From Frankiales bacterium (lineage in GTDB: Bacteria > Actinomycetota > Actinomycetes > Mycobacteriales > SCTD01): a stretch of 16,074 nt of DNA. The notes beneath the pieces are model-generated. The model searched no databases, was not told the DNA's origin, and saw nothing but the letters and a program-made list of their open reading frames with translations. The number at the start of each line of letters is the position of its first letter. Position 1 is the stretch's first letter. The translations under genes were made by a program, and so were the position numbers. Below, piece after piece: positions 7,411-14,958 of the stretch. The DNA lies in the NCBI GenBank assembly GCA_025464915.1, contig JAODNF010000347.1:1-16074 (forward strand), read 5' to 3'.

Positions 7411-8571
7411 CTATCCGAGCAACCCGTGGCCCAGCCACCCGCCGCGCTGCACCCCGGGCAGCACGGCGAACAGCGCCGATCCGGTGTGCGTGACGTACTC
7501 GTTCAGGGCGTCGTTCGCTGCCAGGTTGGTCTGCACGGTCACGAAGCTCTTCGGGTCCCGCATGTACGCCATGAAGAACAGGCCCGCGTCGAGGTGGCCC
7601 AGCCCGTCGGAGCCGTCCACGAACGAGTAGCCGCGCCGCAGCAGCTCGGCGCCGCCGTTGACCGACGGGTGCGCCTGCCGGACGTGCGAGTGCATCGGGA
7701 GCTCCCGAGGCGTCAGAGGATCGCGCTCGCTCGACAGCCCGAGCGGCGCGCCCGTGCCCTTGTGCCGGCCGATCGTCTGCTCCTGCTCCTGGAGCGAGGT
7801 CCGGTCCCACCGCTCGATCGTCATGGCGATCCGGCGGACCACGAGGTAGGAACCGTCGACCAGCCAGGTCGGGCCCTCCGCTGGCCTCACGAAGACGTCG
7901 CTGACGGCGTTGCTGGTGCCGTCCTTGAAGCCGAACAGGTTGCGGGGCGTCTGCTGCGCCTTCGACGTCGACGACGTGCGCCCGAAGCCGAGCTGCGACC
8001 AGCGGACGGCGGCGGTGCCGTGCGCGAGCCGGACCAGGTTGCGGATCGCGTGCACCGCGACCTGCGGGTCGTCGGCGCAGGCCTGGACGACCAGGTCTCC
8101 GCCGGAGATCACCTCGCGGAGCGCGTCGCCGGCGAAGCGTGGCAGGTCCTTCAGCGTCGCGGGTCGCGCGATGCCGACCTTGTCGAGCAGCGACCCGCCG
8201 ACGCCGACCGTGACGGTGAGGCGGCCCGCGGTCAGGCCCAGCGCCTCGCCGGTGTCGTCGGGGGGTGCGACGTCGACCGCCGGCAGCGCCCCGCCGCCGA
8301 TCTGCTTGCCGCTCGTCATCCGCTCGACCGCGGCCGTCCACGCCCTCATCAGCGAGACGAGCGCGCCCTTGTGCGTGGTCGTCAGGTCGAGCGCGGCGAC
8401 GTGGAGGTGATCCTGCTGCGGCGTGAGGATGCCGCTCTGGTGCCTGCCGAAGAACGGGTGGGTGGCCGGCTGCTCCGCCGACGCGCTGTGCCTCTCGAGC
8501 ACGCCCGCGGTCGCGGCGACGCCGGCCGCGCCGGCGAGGCCGAGCAGGGAGCGGCGGGACAGCTGCGGCAC
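7411..8571 (-). CDS. efeB: Tat-exported DyP-type heme peroxidase (EfeB-like)
   Basis: The 386-residue product starts with a twin-arginine signal, SRRSLLGLAGAAG (residues 5-17), so it should be exported folded with its heme. DyP signatures follow: GFKDGT (214-219, D217 as the distal acid), HVRQAHP with H296 as the likely proximal heme ligand, and RRGYSF (312-317) supplying the conserved Arg. Family members oxidise dyes and phenols with peroxide. The EfeB branch works with EfeU/EfeO in iron uptake and has been proposed to remove iron from heme. No efeU or efeO is in the window, so this is a stand-alone copy here. The GTG start at 8571 has GGAG about six bases upstream. An IdeR/DtxR-like box lies 20-38 bases before the start, which supports an iron-linked role. 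It is followed by the WS/DGAT gene. Confidence 0.92.
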   Translation of the reverse strand: MPQLSRRSLLGLAGAAGVAATAGVLERHSASAEQPATHPFFGRHQSGILTPQQDHLHVAALDLTTTHKGALVSLMRAWTAAVERMTSGKQIGGGALPAVDVAPPDDTGEALGLTAGRLTVTVGVGGSLLDKVGIARPATLKDLPRFAGDALREVISGGDLVVQACADDPQVAVHAIRNLVRLAHGTAAVRWSQLGFGRTSSTSKAQQTPRNLFGFKDGTSNAVSDVFVRPAEGPTWLVDGSYLVVRRIAMTIERWDRTSLQEQEQTIGRHKGTGAPLGLSSERDPLTPRELPMHSHVRQAHPSVNGGAELLRRGYSFVDGSDGLGHLDAGLFFMAYMRDPKSFVTVQTNLAANDALNEYVTHTGSALFAVLPGVQRGGWLGHGLLG

Positions 8572-8590
8572 GTGAAGCTCCAGGCACTGG

Positions 8591-8609
8591 TTAGGGAACC
8601 CTCACCTTA
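8591..8609 (-). promoter_or_regulatory. IdeR/DtxR-like iron box at the efeB promoter
   Basis: TTAGGGAACCCTCACCTTA matches the known 19-base IdeR/DtxR operator consensus (TTAGGTTAGGCTAACCTAA) at 13 positions by my count, including both outer half-sites TTAGG and ACCT-A. Its right end read on the minus strand is TAAGGT, a TANNNT -10 candidate, so a bound repressor would block transcription of efeB and probably the WS/DGAT gene. It is the only such box I noticed in the window. Confidence 0.6.
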
Positions 8610-8724
8610 CCCCTCACTCGCGAGGCTGGTGCCGGGCCGCGATGCCGTTCCTGGTGACCGAGCTGCAGCGGGTCCTCGGCCTTCCGACATCCCGCGGATC
8701 GGGTCGACAGGGCAGGATGAAGGA

Positions 8725-9582
8725 GTGCGCACCCCTCTCGCCCTGATCGTGCCCCTCGCCCTCGTCGCGGCCTGCTCCTCCGGCAGCGGCGGGAACAGGC
8801 AGTCGCTCGAGGCCACCTCGGCGCCGACGACGTCGGCCAGCAGCGCGGCGCCGGCGCCGACGTCCTCGGACGTGCCGAACACCGCCACGACCAAGGCGCC
8901 GGCCGCGGCCGCCACCACGGCAAGGACGAGCGGTACGACGACGAGCACGGCTGCCGTCGCCCCGCTGAGCACGAAGGCTCCCGGGACGACTGCTCCGTCC
9001 AAGGCAACCGCCGCCGGCGACTACACCTACACGTCCAGCGGGACCGTCACGATCGGCACGTCACCACAGGACGCCAAGGGGTCGCAGACCCTGACGATCT
9101 CGCCGCTGAAGAACGGCATCCAGCACTCGACGATCCACAGCGACAGCACCGGCGACACCGAGGAGGACATCGTCGTCCGCGACACCGGCAGCTATGCCGC
9201 GTCGCTCAAGCTCACGTCGCCGGCGTTCACCAAGGAGTTCCGTCCCGCGACTCCCGTGCTGCTGATGCCCGACCCGGCGGCGGTCGGGAAGTCCTGGTCC
9301 TGGGCGGTCACCTCGACCGACGGCGCGACCCATGCCACCGGCACCAACAAGCTCATCCGCAAGGAGACGCTGACCATCGGCGGCAAGAAGATCCCGACCG
9401 TCGTCCTGCAGACCCACCTCGTGCTCACCGGTGACGTGAGCTACGACGCCCAGCTGACGACGTGGTGGGCGCCCGACTACCGGCTCCCGGTGAAGACGCA
9501 CACGGTCGGCAAGGGCATGTACAGCGGCATCCCGTTCAAGACCGACATCACCGCCGTGATGACCTCGGTCAAGCCGCACTAG
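8725..9582 (+). CDS. Lipoprotein with Thr/Ala/Ser-rich tether and beta-rich domain
   Basis: The GTG start at 8725 has AGGA seven bases upstream. The N-terminus RTPLALIVPLALVAAC is a lipoprotein signal with lipobox VAAC and acylated Cys17. Residues ~18-97 are low-complexity Thr/Ala/Ser/Pro with no predicted fold, a typical cell-wall-spanning tether. Residues ~98-285 form a strand-rich domain (DYTYTSSGTVTIG...; GKSWSWAVTSTDGATH; TWWAPDYRLPVKTHT). I do not recognise a named family. The repeated 'YTYTSSG...WWAPDYRLPVK' style is seen in secreted proteins of unknown function that may bind a ligand. The total is 285 residues. It is divergent from efeB across 153 bases, and its TAG stop overlaps the next gene's GTG by one base (TAGTG), so it is translationally coupled to the quinone oxidoreductase. 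Confidence 0.8.
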   Translation: MRTPLALIVPLALVAACSSGSGGNRQSLEATSAPTTSASSAAPAPTSSDVPNTATTKAPAAAATTARTSGTTTSTAAVAPLSTKAPGTTAPSKATAAGDYTYTSSGTVTIGTSPQDAKGSQTLTISPLKNGIQHSTIHSDSTGDTEEDIVVRDTGSYAASLKLTSPAFTKEFRPATPVLLMPDPAAVGKSWSWAVTSTDGATHATGTNKLIRKETLTIGGKKIPTVVLQTHLVLTGDVSYDAQLTTWWAPDYRLPVKTHTVGKGMYSGIPFKTDITAVMTSVKPH

Positions 9583-10538
9583 TGCGGGCCGTCACGCTCC
9601 CGTCCTTCGGCGGCCCCGAGGTCCTCACCGTTGCCGACGTCCCCGACGCCACAGCCGGTCCCGGTGAGGTCCTCGTCGACATCGCGGCGACCGCCGTCAA
9701 CCGGGCCGATCTCCTTCAGCGGCAGGGGTTCTACAACCCTCCGCCCGGCGCCTCGCCCTACCCCGGACTCGAGTGCTCCGGCACGATCAGCGCCCTCGGT
9801 GACGGCGTGGAGGGTTGGGCGGTGGGAGACCAGGTCTGCGCCCTGCTGTCCGGAGGCGGGTACGCCGAGAAGGTGGGCGTCCCGATCGGTCAGCTGCTCC
9901 CGGTGCCGGCCGGGGTGTCGCTGGTCGACGCTGCCGCGCTGCCCGAGGTCACGTGCACCGTCTGGTCCAACGTCTTCCAGCTCGCTGCCCTGCAGCCCGG
10001 TGAGCAGCTGCTGGTCCACGGCGGCACCTCCGGCATCGGCACCTGCGCCATCCAGCTCGCGGCCCGGCACGGCGCGACCGTGACGGTGACCGTCGGGTCG
10101 GCGGCGAAGGCGGAGCGTGCTCTGGAGCTCGGCGCCACGAGGGCCGTCCTCTACAACGACGCGGACTTCGTCGAAGCGGGACCGTTCGACGTCATCCTCG
10201 ACAACATGGGAGCCAAGTACCTCGCCCGCAACGTGAAGGCGCTCGCTACGAACGGCCGCCTGGTCGTGATCGGCATGCAGGGCGGGGTCACGGGCGAGCT
10301 CGACCTGTCCCAGCTGATGGCCAAGCGCGCGGCGGTCCACGCCACCTCCTTGCGGGCGCGGCCGCTCGAGGAGAAGGCGGCCATCGTCGGCGCGGTCCTC
10401 GCCGGTGTCTGGCCGGCCGTCGAGGCGGGCGAGGTGAAGCCGGTCATCGACCGGGTGCTTGCCCTCGACGAGGTCGCCGAGGCGCACCGCGTCGTCGAGG
10501 AGTCCGGCCACATCGGGAAGGTCCTGCTCACGACATGA
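9582..10538 (+). CDS. NAD(P)H-quinone oxidoreductase, PIG3 family (zinc-independent MDR)
   Basis: This 318-residue medium-chain dehydrogenase/reductase has the GroES-like N-terminal half with NRADLLQRQGFY (40-51) and the family phrase SPYPGLECSG. The Rossmann half carries the nucleotide loop HGGTSGIGTCAIQLA (146-160). Catalytic zinc ligands are absent, as in quinone reductases. The NRADLLQR and NPPPGAS-PYPGLE pattern places it with the PIG3/TP53I3 type, which reduces quinones or related electrophiles with NADPH. The start GTG at 9582 overlaps the lipoprotein TAG by one base; a longer frame beginning at 9462 lies inside the lipoprotein gene and is not used. The following gene begins within its stop codon (ATGA). 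A detoxification role is likely, but the physiological substrate is unknown. Confidence 0.9.
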   Translation: MRAVTLPSFGGPEVLTVADVPDATAGPGEVLVDIAATAVNRADLLQRQGFYNPPPGASPYPGLECSGTISALGDGVEGWAVGDQVCALLSGGGYAEKVGVPIGQLLPVPAGVSLVDAAALPEVTCTVWSNVFQLAALQPGEQLLVHGGTSGIGTCAIQLAARHGATVTVTVGSAAKAERALELGATRAVLYNDADFVEAGPFDVILDNMGAKYLARNVKALATNGRLVVIGMQGGVTGELDLSQLMAKRAAVHATSLRARPLEEKAAIVGAVLAGVWPAVEAGEVKPVIDRVLALDEVAEAHRVVEESGHIGKVLLTT

Positions 10539-10978
10539 GGTTCACCGCCGAGCTGATGCTCCACGGCAAGACCGCCACCGGTTTCGTCGTCCCGGACTCG
10601 GTCGTCGACGAGCTCGGCAGCGGCAAGAAGCCCGCCGTCTCGGTGACGATCAACGGTCACACCTACCGGTCCTCGATCGCCTTCATGGGCGGCCGATTCC
10701 TGCTCGGCGTCAGCGCCGACAACCGCGCGGCGGCGGACGTCTCCGCCGGTGACGTCGTCGACGTGGAGGTCGTCCTCGACACCGCGCCCCGTGTCATCGA
10801 GGTTCCCGCCGACCTGGCGAAGGCCATGACGAAGCCGGCGAGGGCCTTCTGGGACACGCTGTCCTACAGCCACCAGCGGGCCTACGCCGAGGCGGTCACC
10901 GGCGCGAAGAAGGAGGAGACCCGCGCGAAGCGGGTCGCCGACACCGTCGCCAAGCTCGAGGCCGGCACGCCCCGCTAG
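10535..10978 (+). CDS. DUF1905 / YdeI (OmdA)-type protein
   Basis: In this 147-residue protein, residues ~1-95 match the DUF1905 beta-barrel style (MRFTAELMLHGKTATGFVVP, then VTINGHTYRSSIAFMGGRFLLGVS). Residues ~100-145 match the YdeI/OmpD-associated helical tail (ARAFWDTLSYSHQRAYAEAV, then KKEETRAKRVADTVAKL). Members are small cytosolic proteins loosely called bacteriocin-protection proteins. Their biochemistry is not settled, and I would not infer bacteriocin resistance here. The ATG overlaps the preceding TGA by four bases (ATGA), so translation is coupled to the quinone oxidoreductase. A strong hairpin follows the stop, closing the transcription unit. Confidence 0.82.
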   Translation: MRFTAELMLHGKTATGFVVPDSVVDELGSGKKPAVSVTINGHTYRSSIAFMGGRFLLGVSADNRAAADVSAGDVVDVEVVLDTAPRVIEVPADLAKAMTKPARAFWDTLSYSHQRAYAEAVTGAKKEETRAKRVADTVAKLEAGTPR

Positions 10979-10985
10979 ACCTGTT

Positions 10986-11030
10986 GCGTCCGCTCGACCC
11001 TCGCGTGCGGATGGCCGGCGGAGCGGACGC
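10986..11030. terminator. Hairpin between convergent genes
   Basis: GCGTCCGCTC (10986-10995) and GAGCGGACGC (11021-11030) form a perfect 10-bp stem around a 25-base loop. It sits in the 51-base gap between the YdeI-type gene and the convergent SCO6745-family gene, and its right arm touches the latter's stop codon. No T-run is present. It is a probable bidirectional terminator. Confidence 0.6.
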
Positions 11031-11878
11031 TAGAGGCGCGGGCCGCGTCCGAAGGCGCCGGACTCGGTGATCGCCGCCGAGAGGGGGCGGACCAGCTCGC
11101 GCAGCCGCGCGGCGGCCTCCTCGCCGATCCGCTCCCAGGGGGCGAGGGCGAGCTCGTCGGTCTGCAGCTCGATGGCCTCGCGGCGCTCCCTGCCCTCGGC
11201 GGTGAACTGCCCCTCGGCGTCGAGCCAGCCGCGCTCGGCCAACGAGACGGCCGCCGCCTCCCACTCCTCGTCGGAGTAGGCGCGGGTGGCCTGCAGCGCC
11301 TTGCGGCCCCAGGTGTCGTTCATCGCGACGTGCAGGACGGCGGCCTCGAGCCCCGTGAGGCCGGCGCCGACGAGGGCGGCGATGTGGCCGTCGCCGCGGT
11401 ACTCGCGCAGCAGGGTGATGGCGTGCCAGAGGACGAGGTGGTCGGGCTCCGGCCACTCGAGGCCGGCGTGCGCGGCGTAGAGCGGGCGGCCGTAGGGGGT
11501 GCAGGCTGAGGCCGCCTCGCGCGCGATGTCGGCGGCCTCCTTGGTGTCCGCGAGCAGGTCGCCGCACATCCGCTGCAGAGCCACGTCGGCGCCCTTCAGC
11601 CGCGCGGCGAGGACGGCCTCGGGCGTCGTGATGTCCCACACGCCGGCGATGCCGAACTGGCAGGCCAGGGCGCTGAAGTTGAAGAAGGTCGCCTGCACGG
11701 TCTGCCAGGTCACCGCGCCCATCGCGGCCGCGCGCGCCGGGAAGTACCCGACCGCTGCGTTGGCGCTCGCGTCGAGGCCGAGCGCGAGGTACTGCTCCTT
11801 CGCCTCGGGCGCGAAGTAGACCATCGCGTGGTAGGCCTCGGTGGTGCGCCAGGTCTTGCGGGCGACGTCAGGGTTCAT
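11030..11878 (-). CDS. SCO6745-family protein (helical, unknown function)
   Basis: The 282-residue product opens MNPDVARKTWRTTEAYHAMVYF and continues with GYFPARAAAMGAVTWQTVQATFF. It ends in a winged-helix-like portion (LTGLEAAVLHVAMNDTWGRKALQATRAYSDEEWEAA). This layout, with an N-terminal helical bundle around 'YHA-YFAPEA' and 'YFPARAAPMG' and a MarR-like C-terminal half, is that of the actinobacterial SCO6745 family. No catalytic residues are obvious. I chose the ATG at 11878 because it matches the family's N-terminus and GGAT lies upstream; a GTG at 11896 would add six residues without a ribosome site. No operon partner is secure: the next minus-strand gene upstream is a decayed acetyltransferase 21 bases away. 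Confidence 0.8.
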   Translation of the reverse strand: MNPDVARKTWRTTEAYHAMVYFAPEAKEQYLALGLDASANAAVGYFPARAAAMGAVTWQTVQATFFNFSALACQFGIAGVWDITTPEAVLAARLKGADVALQRMCGDLLADTKEAADIAREAASACTPYGRPLYAAHAGLEWPEPDHLVLWHAITLLREYRGDGHIAALVGAGLTGLEAAVLHVAMNDTWGRKALQATRAYSDEEWEAAAVSLAERGWLDAEGQFTAEGRERREAIELQTDELALAPWERIGEEAAARLRELVRPLSAAITESGAFGRGPRL

Positions 11879-11899
11879 GCGGTCATCCGACCACACCGG

Positions 11900-12231
11900 T
11901 CACGCCGGGGCGCGCCACTCCCTGCGCAGCAGCCCGTAGACCCAGGAGTCCGACACCTCGCCGTTCACGATGCAGTCCTCCCGCAGCGTCCCCTCGCGGA
12001 CGAACCCGAGCTTCTCCAGCACCCGGGCCGACGCGGCGGTGCGGGTGTCGGTCTCGGCCTGGACCCGGTTCAGGTCGAGCACGGCGAAGGCCCACGCCAG
12101 CAGCGCACCGGCGGACTCCGTCGCACAGCCGTGGCCCCTGGCCGCAGCGCGAACAGGTCGTCCGCGTCCGCCTCGTCGAAGGGCCGCAACCGCAACCGCG
12201 GCGTGAGCAGCGTCGGGGCGGGGAGTGACAT
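11900..12231 (-). pseudogene. GNAT acetyltransferase (RimJ/RimL type), internally deleted and frameshifted
   Basis: From an ATG at 12231 the frame reads MSLPAPTLLTPRLRLRPFDE and on to ADADDLFALR, the standard start of a RimJ/RimL-type N-acetyltransferase. The rest of the protein continues in another frame from about 12145: ARGHGCATESAGALLAWAF, DLNRVQAETDTRTAASARVL and EKLGFVREGTLREDCIVNGE, ending at a TGA at 11900. The 'ARG-G-ATE' segment is the acetyl-CoA loop, which normally lies 60-70 residues after the 'LFAL' point. The centre of the protein is therefore missing as well as the frame being shifted. The remaining two pieces total about 110 residues against a usual ~175. It cannot make a working enzyme. 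A deletion in the assembly would look the same. Confidence 0.72.
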
Positions 12232-12242
12232 TCGCGCGGCCG

Positions 12243-12335
12243 TCAGCCGACGCGGTGCTTCTGGAGCTGCACACCGGTGCCGCTGGCCAGCGCGGCGGCG
12301 GCCGGCGCGAGCTCCGCGACAGTGAGGGTTCTCAT
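12243..12335 (-). CDS. Possible 30-residue ORF upstream of the GNAT remnant
   Basis: ATG at 12335 to TGA at 12243 encodes MRTLTVAELAPAAAALASGT plus GVQLQKHRVG. Most third positions are G or C, as in its neighbours, but a few rare choices (AGA, ACT) occur. No ribosome site is evident. It could be a real small gene, a leader, or the leftover N-terminus of a gene that decayed with the neighbouring GNAT. I do not recognise it. Confidence 0.22.
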   Translation of the reverse strand: MRTLTVAELAPAAAALASGTGVQLQKHRVG

Positions 12336-12391
12336 GGTCAGGTCGACGCCAGCGGGGAACGCCACCCATCGGTCTGGGGTTGGATGAGGTC

Positions 12392-12913
12392 ATGAGCGAC
12401 GAGGAGCAGCAGAGCATCGTGGTGGTCGGCGAGGACGGTCAGCAGATCGTGGTGCCGCCGGCGACCGGTGACGAGGAGAAGAACCCGGCCGACATGGTCG
12501 AGCAGCCCGCCAAGGTCATGCGCATCGGCTCGATGGTGAAGCAGCTGCTCGAGGAGGTCCGCGCCGCCCCCCTCGACGACAGCGCCCGCACGCGACTGGC
12601 GGACATCTACCGCTCGTCCATCAAGGAGCTCGAGGAGGGGCTGGCCCCCGAGCTGCGCGAGGAGCTCGAGCGCCTCACCCTCCCGTTCACCGATGGCACA
12701 CCGCCGTCGGACGCCGAGCTCCGCATCGCCCAGGCGCAGCTCGTCGGGTGGCTGGAGGGCCTGTTCCACGGGATCCAGACCGCGCTGTTCGCCCAGCAGA
12801 TGGCCGCCCGGGTGCAGCTCGAGCAGATGCGCGGCGGTCGGCCGCAGCTCCCGCCCGGCCTGCCGGCGATGGAGCCGACCCCTGGTCAGAGCGCCGGCGG
12901 CCAGTACCTCTAG
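12392..12913 (+). CDS. bpa: Bacterial proteasome activator Bpa
   Basis: This 173-residue protein (mycobacterial Bpa, Rv3780, is of similar length) has an acidic N-terminal tail and a helical core. The core includes KVMRIGSMVKQLLEEVRAAP (41-60), ARTRLADIYRSSIKELEEGL (65-84) and LVGWLEGLFHGIQTALFAQQ (117-136). A Pro/Gly-rich linker leads to the C-terminal GQYL (170-173). Known Bpa forms a ring that docks through GQYL into the alpha-ring pockets of the 20S proteasome and opens the gate without ATP for unfolded clients. The presence of GQYL implies a proteasome in this organism. I chose the ATG at 12392 (GGA seven bases upstream) over an in-frame TTG at 12380. Its TAG stop shares the four bases CTAG with the stop of the convergent HAD gene. 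Confidence 0.95.
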   Translation: MSDEEQQSIVVVGEDGQQIVVPPATGDEEKNPADMVEQPAKVMRIGSMVKQLLEEVRAAPLDDSARTRLADIYRSSIKELEEGLAPELREELERLTLPFTDGTPPSDAELRIAQAQLVGWLEGLFHGIQTALFAQQMAARVQLEQMRGGRPQLPPGLPAMEPTPGQSAGGQYL

Positions 12914-13698
12914 AACCAGCGGGCGAGGACCTGGGCGACACCGTCGTCGTCGTTGCTCGCGGCGACCTCGTCGGCGGCTGCGAGCACCTCCGGGTGCGCG
13001 TTCGCCACGGCGACCGAGTGGCCGGCCCAGCCGAGCATCGGCAGGTCGTTCGGCATGTCGCCGAAGGCGATGACGTCCACTGCCGACAGGCCGCGCTCGT
13101 CCGCGAACGCCGCGAGGCCGCTGGCCTTCGAGACGCCCTCGGCGGACATCTCGAGCAGCCCGTCGTGGGAGGAGTGCGTGAGGGTCGCTCCTCCCTCGAC
13201 GGCGGCATGGGCTGCGGCCAGCAGGTCGTCAGGACCGATGGCCTCGTGACGCGCGAGCAGCTTCACGACGTCGTCGGTCAGCAGCTCCTCGATGGGCGCC
13301 GCGGCGAGCGGGTCGTCGGAGTCCCAGCGGGGCACGTACGACGGCTCGTGGGCGAAGCCGGAGTGCAGCCGCTCGACCGCGAACGCGATGCCGGGGATTG
13401 CCTCGCGCAGCGCGGCCACGACGTCCCGGGCGGAGGTCGGTGACAGCAGCGACGACCGCAGGACCTGCTCGGTGTGCAGGTCGTAGGCGAGCGCTCCGTT
13501 GGCGCAGATCGCGACCCCGTGATGGCCTGTCATGTCGGAGATCTGCTTCATCCAGCGAATGGGGCGACCAGTCACCATGACGAACGGGACGCCCGCCCTC
13601 TCGACCGCGTCGAGCGCCGCGACGGTCCGGGCCGAGATGGTGCCGTCCGACCGGACGATCGTGCCGTCCAGGTCGGAGGCGACCAGCCGAGGGGTCAC
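12910..13698 (-). CDS. Cof-type HAD-superfamily phosphatase
   Basis: This 262-residue hydrolase has all four HAD motifs: DLDGT (9-13; D9 nucleophile, D11 acid/base), VTGR (42-45), K191 in the SKASGL stretch, and GDMPND (213-218). The roughly 100-residue insert between motifs II and III is the C2B cap of the Cof/YidA group, which dephosphorylates small phosphorylated metabolites such as sugar phosphates or flavin precursors. The particular substrate is unknown. The GTG at 13698 overlaps the serS TGA by four bases (GTGA), so translation is coupled and a separate ribosome site is not needed. Long upstream extension of the frame runs inside serS and is not used. Its TAG shares CTAG with the Bpa stop. 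Confidence 0.9.
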   Translation of the reverse strand: MTPRLVASDLDGTIVRSDGTISARTVAALDAVERAGVPFVMVTGRPIRWMKQISDMTGHHGVAICANGALAYDLHTEQVLRSSLLSPTSARDVVAALREAIPGIAFAVERLHSGFAHEPSYVPRWDSDDPLAAAPIEELLTDDVVKLLARHEAIGPDDLLAAAHAAVEGGATLTHSSHDGLLEMSAEGVSKASGLAAFADERGLSAVDVIAFGDMPNDLPMLGWAGHSVAVANAHPEVLAAADEVAASNDDDGVAQVLARWF

Positions 13699-14951
13699 GC
13701 CGGCGTGAGCTCCGTGACGCCCCCGAGGAACGGCCGCAGGGCGACCGGCACGTGCACCGAGCCGTCGGCCCGCTGGTGGACCTCGAGCAGGACCGCGATG
13801 GTCCGGCCCACGGCGCACATGGTCCCGTTGAGGGTGGCGGCGACCTGAGGGGATCCGTCGACCCGGTGCCGGATGCCCAGGCGGCGGGCCTGGAAGTCGG
13901 TGCAGTTCGACGTGGAGGTCAGCTCGAGCCAGCGCTCCTGCGACGGCAGCCACGCCTCGTTGTCGAACTTGCGGGACGCCGAGGAGCCGAGGTCGCCGGC
14001 CGCGACGTCGATGGTCCGGAACGTCAGCTCGAGGTCGGTGAGGAAGCCCTTCTCCTGCTCGAGCAGCCGGTCGTGCTCGGCCTCCGCGTCGGCGAGCGCG
14101 ACGTTGGAGAAGAGCTAGACCATGTCGAACTGGTGAACGCGGATGATGCCGCGGGTGTCATTGCCGAGGCTGCCGGCCTCGCTACGGAAGCACGACGAGA
14201 AGCCGGCGTAGCGGGCAGGGACCTGGTCCAGGACCTCGTTCGAGTGGTAGGCCGCGAGAGGCACCTCCGACGTGCCGACCAGGTAGAGGTCGTCCGCCTC
14301 GAGCTTGTAGACCTCGGCTGCGTGGGCACCGAGGAAGCCGGTGCCCTCCATCGCCTCCGGCCGGACGAGAGCAGGGGCGATGACGGGGGTGAACCCGGCG
14401 GCGACGGCTCGGGCCATCGCCATGTTGACCAGGGCCAGCTCCAACAGCGCACCCTGGCCGGTGAGGAACGCGAACCGCGATCCCGAGACCTTGGCGCCGC
14501 GCTCGGTGTCGATGGCCTTGAGGACCTCGCCGACGGCGAGGTGGTCCCTCACCTCGAAGTCGTACGTCGGGACCTCGCCGGTCTGGGAGAGCACGACGAA
14601 GTCCTGCTCGCCGCCGGGGGGCGTCGACGGGTGCACGACGTTCGGCACGGCCAGGTGGGCGGCGCGGAGCGCGTCGTCCGCAGCGCCCTGCGCAGCCTCG
14701 GCCTCCTTGACCTCGGCGGCGAGGGCCTTGGCGCGCTCGAGCACCGCCGGCCGCTCCTCGGCTGAGGCGCTTCGGACCGACGCCGAGACCTCCTTCTGCG
14801 CCCCCCGCAGGTTGTCGGCGGCGCTCACCGCCTCGCGACGGGCGGTGTCGGCAGCGAGCAGCGCATCGACCAGGGCAGGGTCGTCGCCGCGCGCCAGCTG
14901 GGAAGCGCGGACCCGGTCGGGGTCGTCGCGCAGGAGCTTGAGGTCGATCAC
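13695..14951 (-). pseudogene. serS: Serine--tRNA ligase gene with one in-frame amber codon
   Basis: The frame encodes 418 residues, the normal SerRS length. It comprises an N-terminal coiled-coil arm (~1-105), motif 1, the TSE loop (T227-E229), motif 2 (FRSEAGS with R256, then DTRGIIRVHQFD), and motif 3 (LNGTMCAVGRTIAVLLEVHQ). At codon 279 (14115-14117) it reads TAG directly after HQFDMV; homologues read VE here, so a single G-to-T change from GAG explains it. That Glu is the serine-contacting residue in Thermus SerRS as I recall (E279). The reading frame continues perfectly after the stop (LFSNVALADAEAEHDRLL...) to TGA at 13695. As written, only a 278-residue fragment lacking motif 3 would be made. 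The enzyme is essential, so a base-call error is the first suspicion, followed by a second copy elsewhere. The start is GTG 14951, ten bases after the DUF4446 stop; TAGCCT seven bases upstream suggests a leaderless transcript. Confidence 0.9.
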
Positions 14952-14958
14952 GCGGCTC

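Noticed and set aside
10535..10978. Bacteriocin-resistance function for the YdeI-type protein
   Set aside because: The name comes from family labels only; no bacteriocin or immunity context exists in the window.
13695..14951. Amber codon read as a sense codon (genetic-code reassignment or pyrrolysine)
   Set aside because: At least nine neighbouring genes end in TAG at their natural ends, and the position is a Glu in the family, not a site for an unusual residue.
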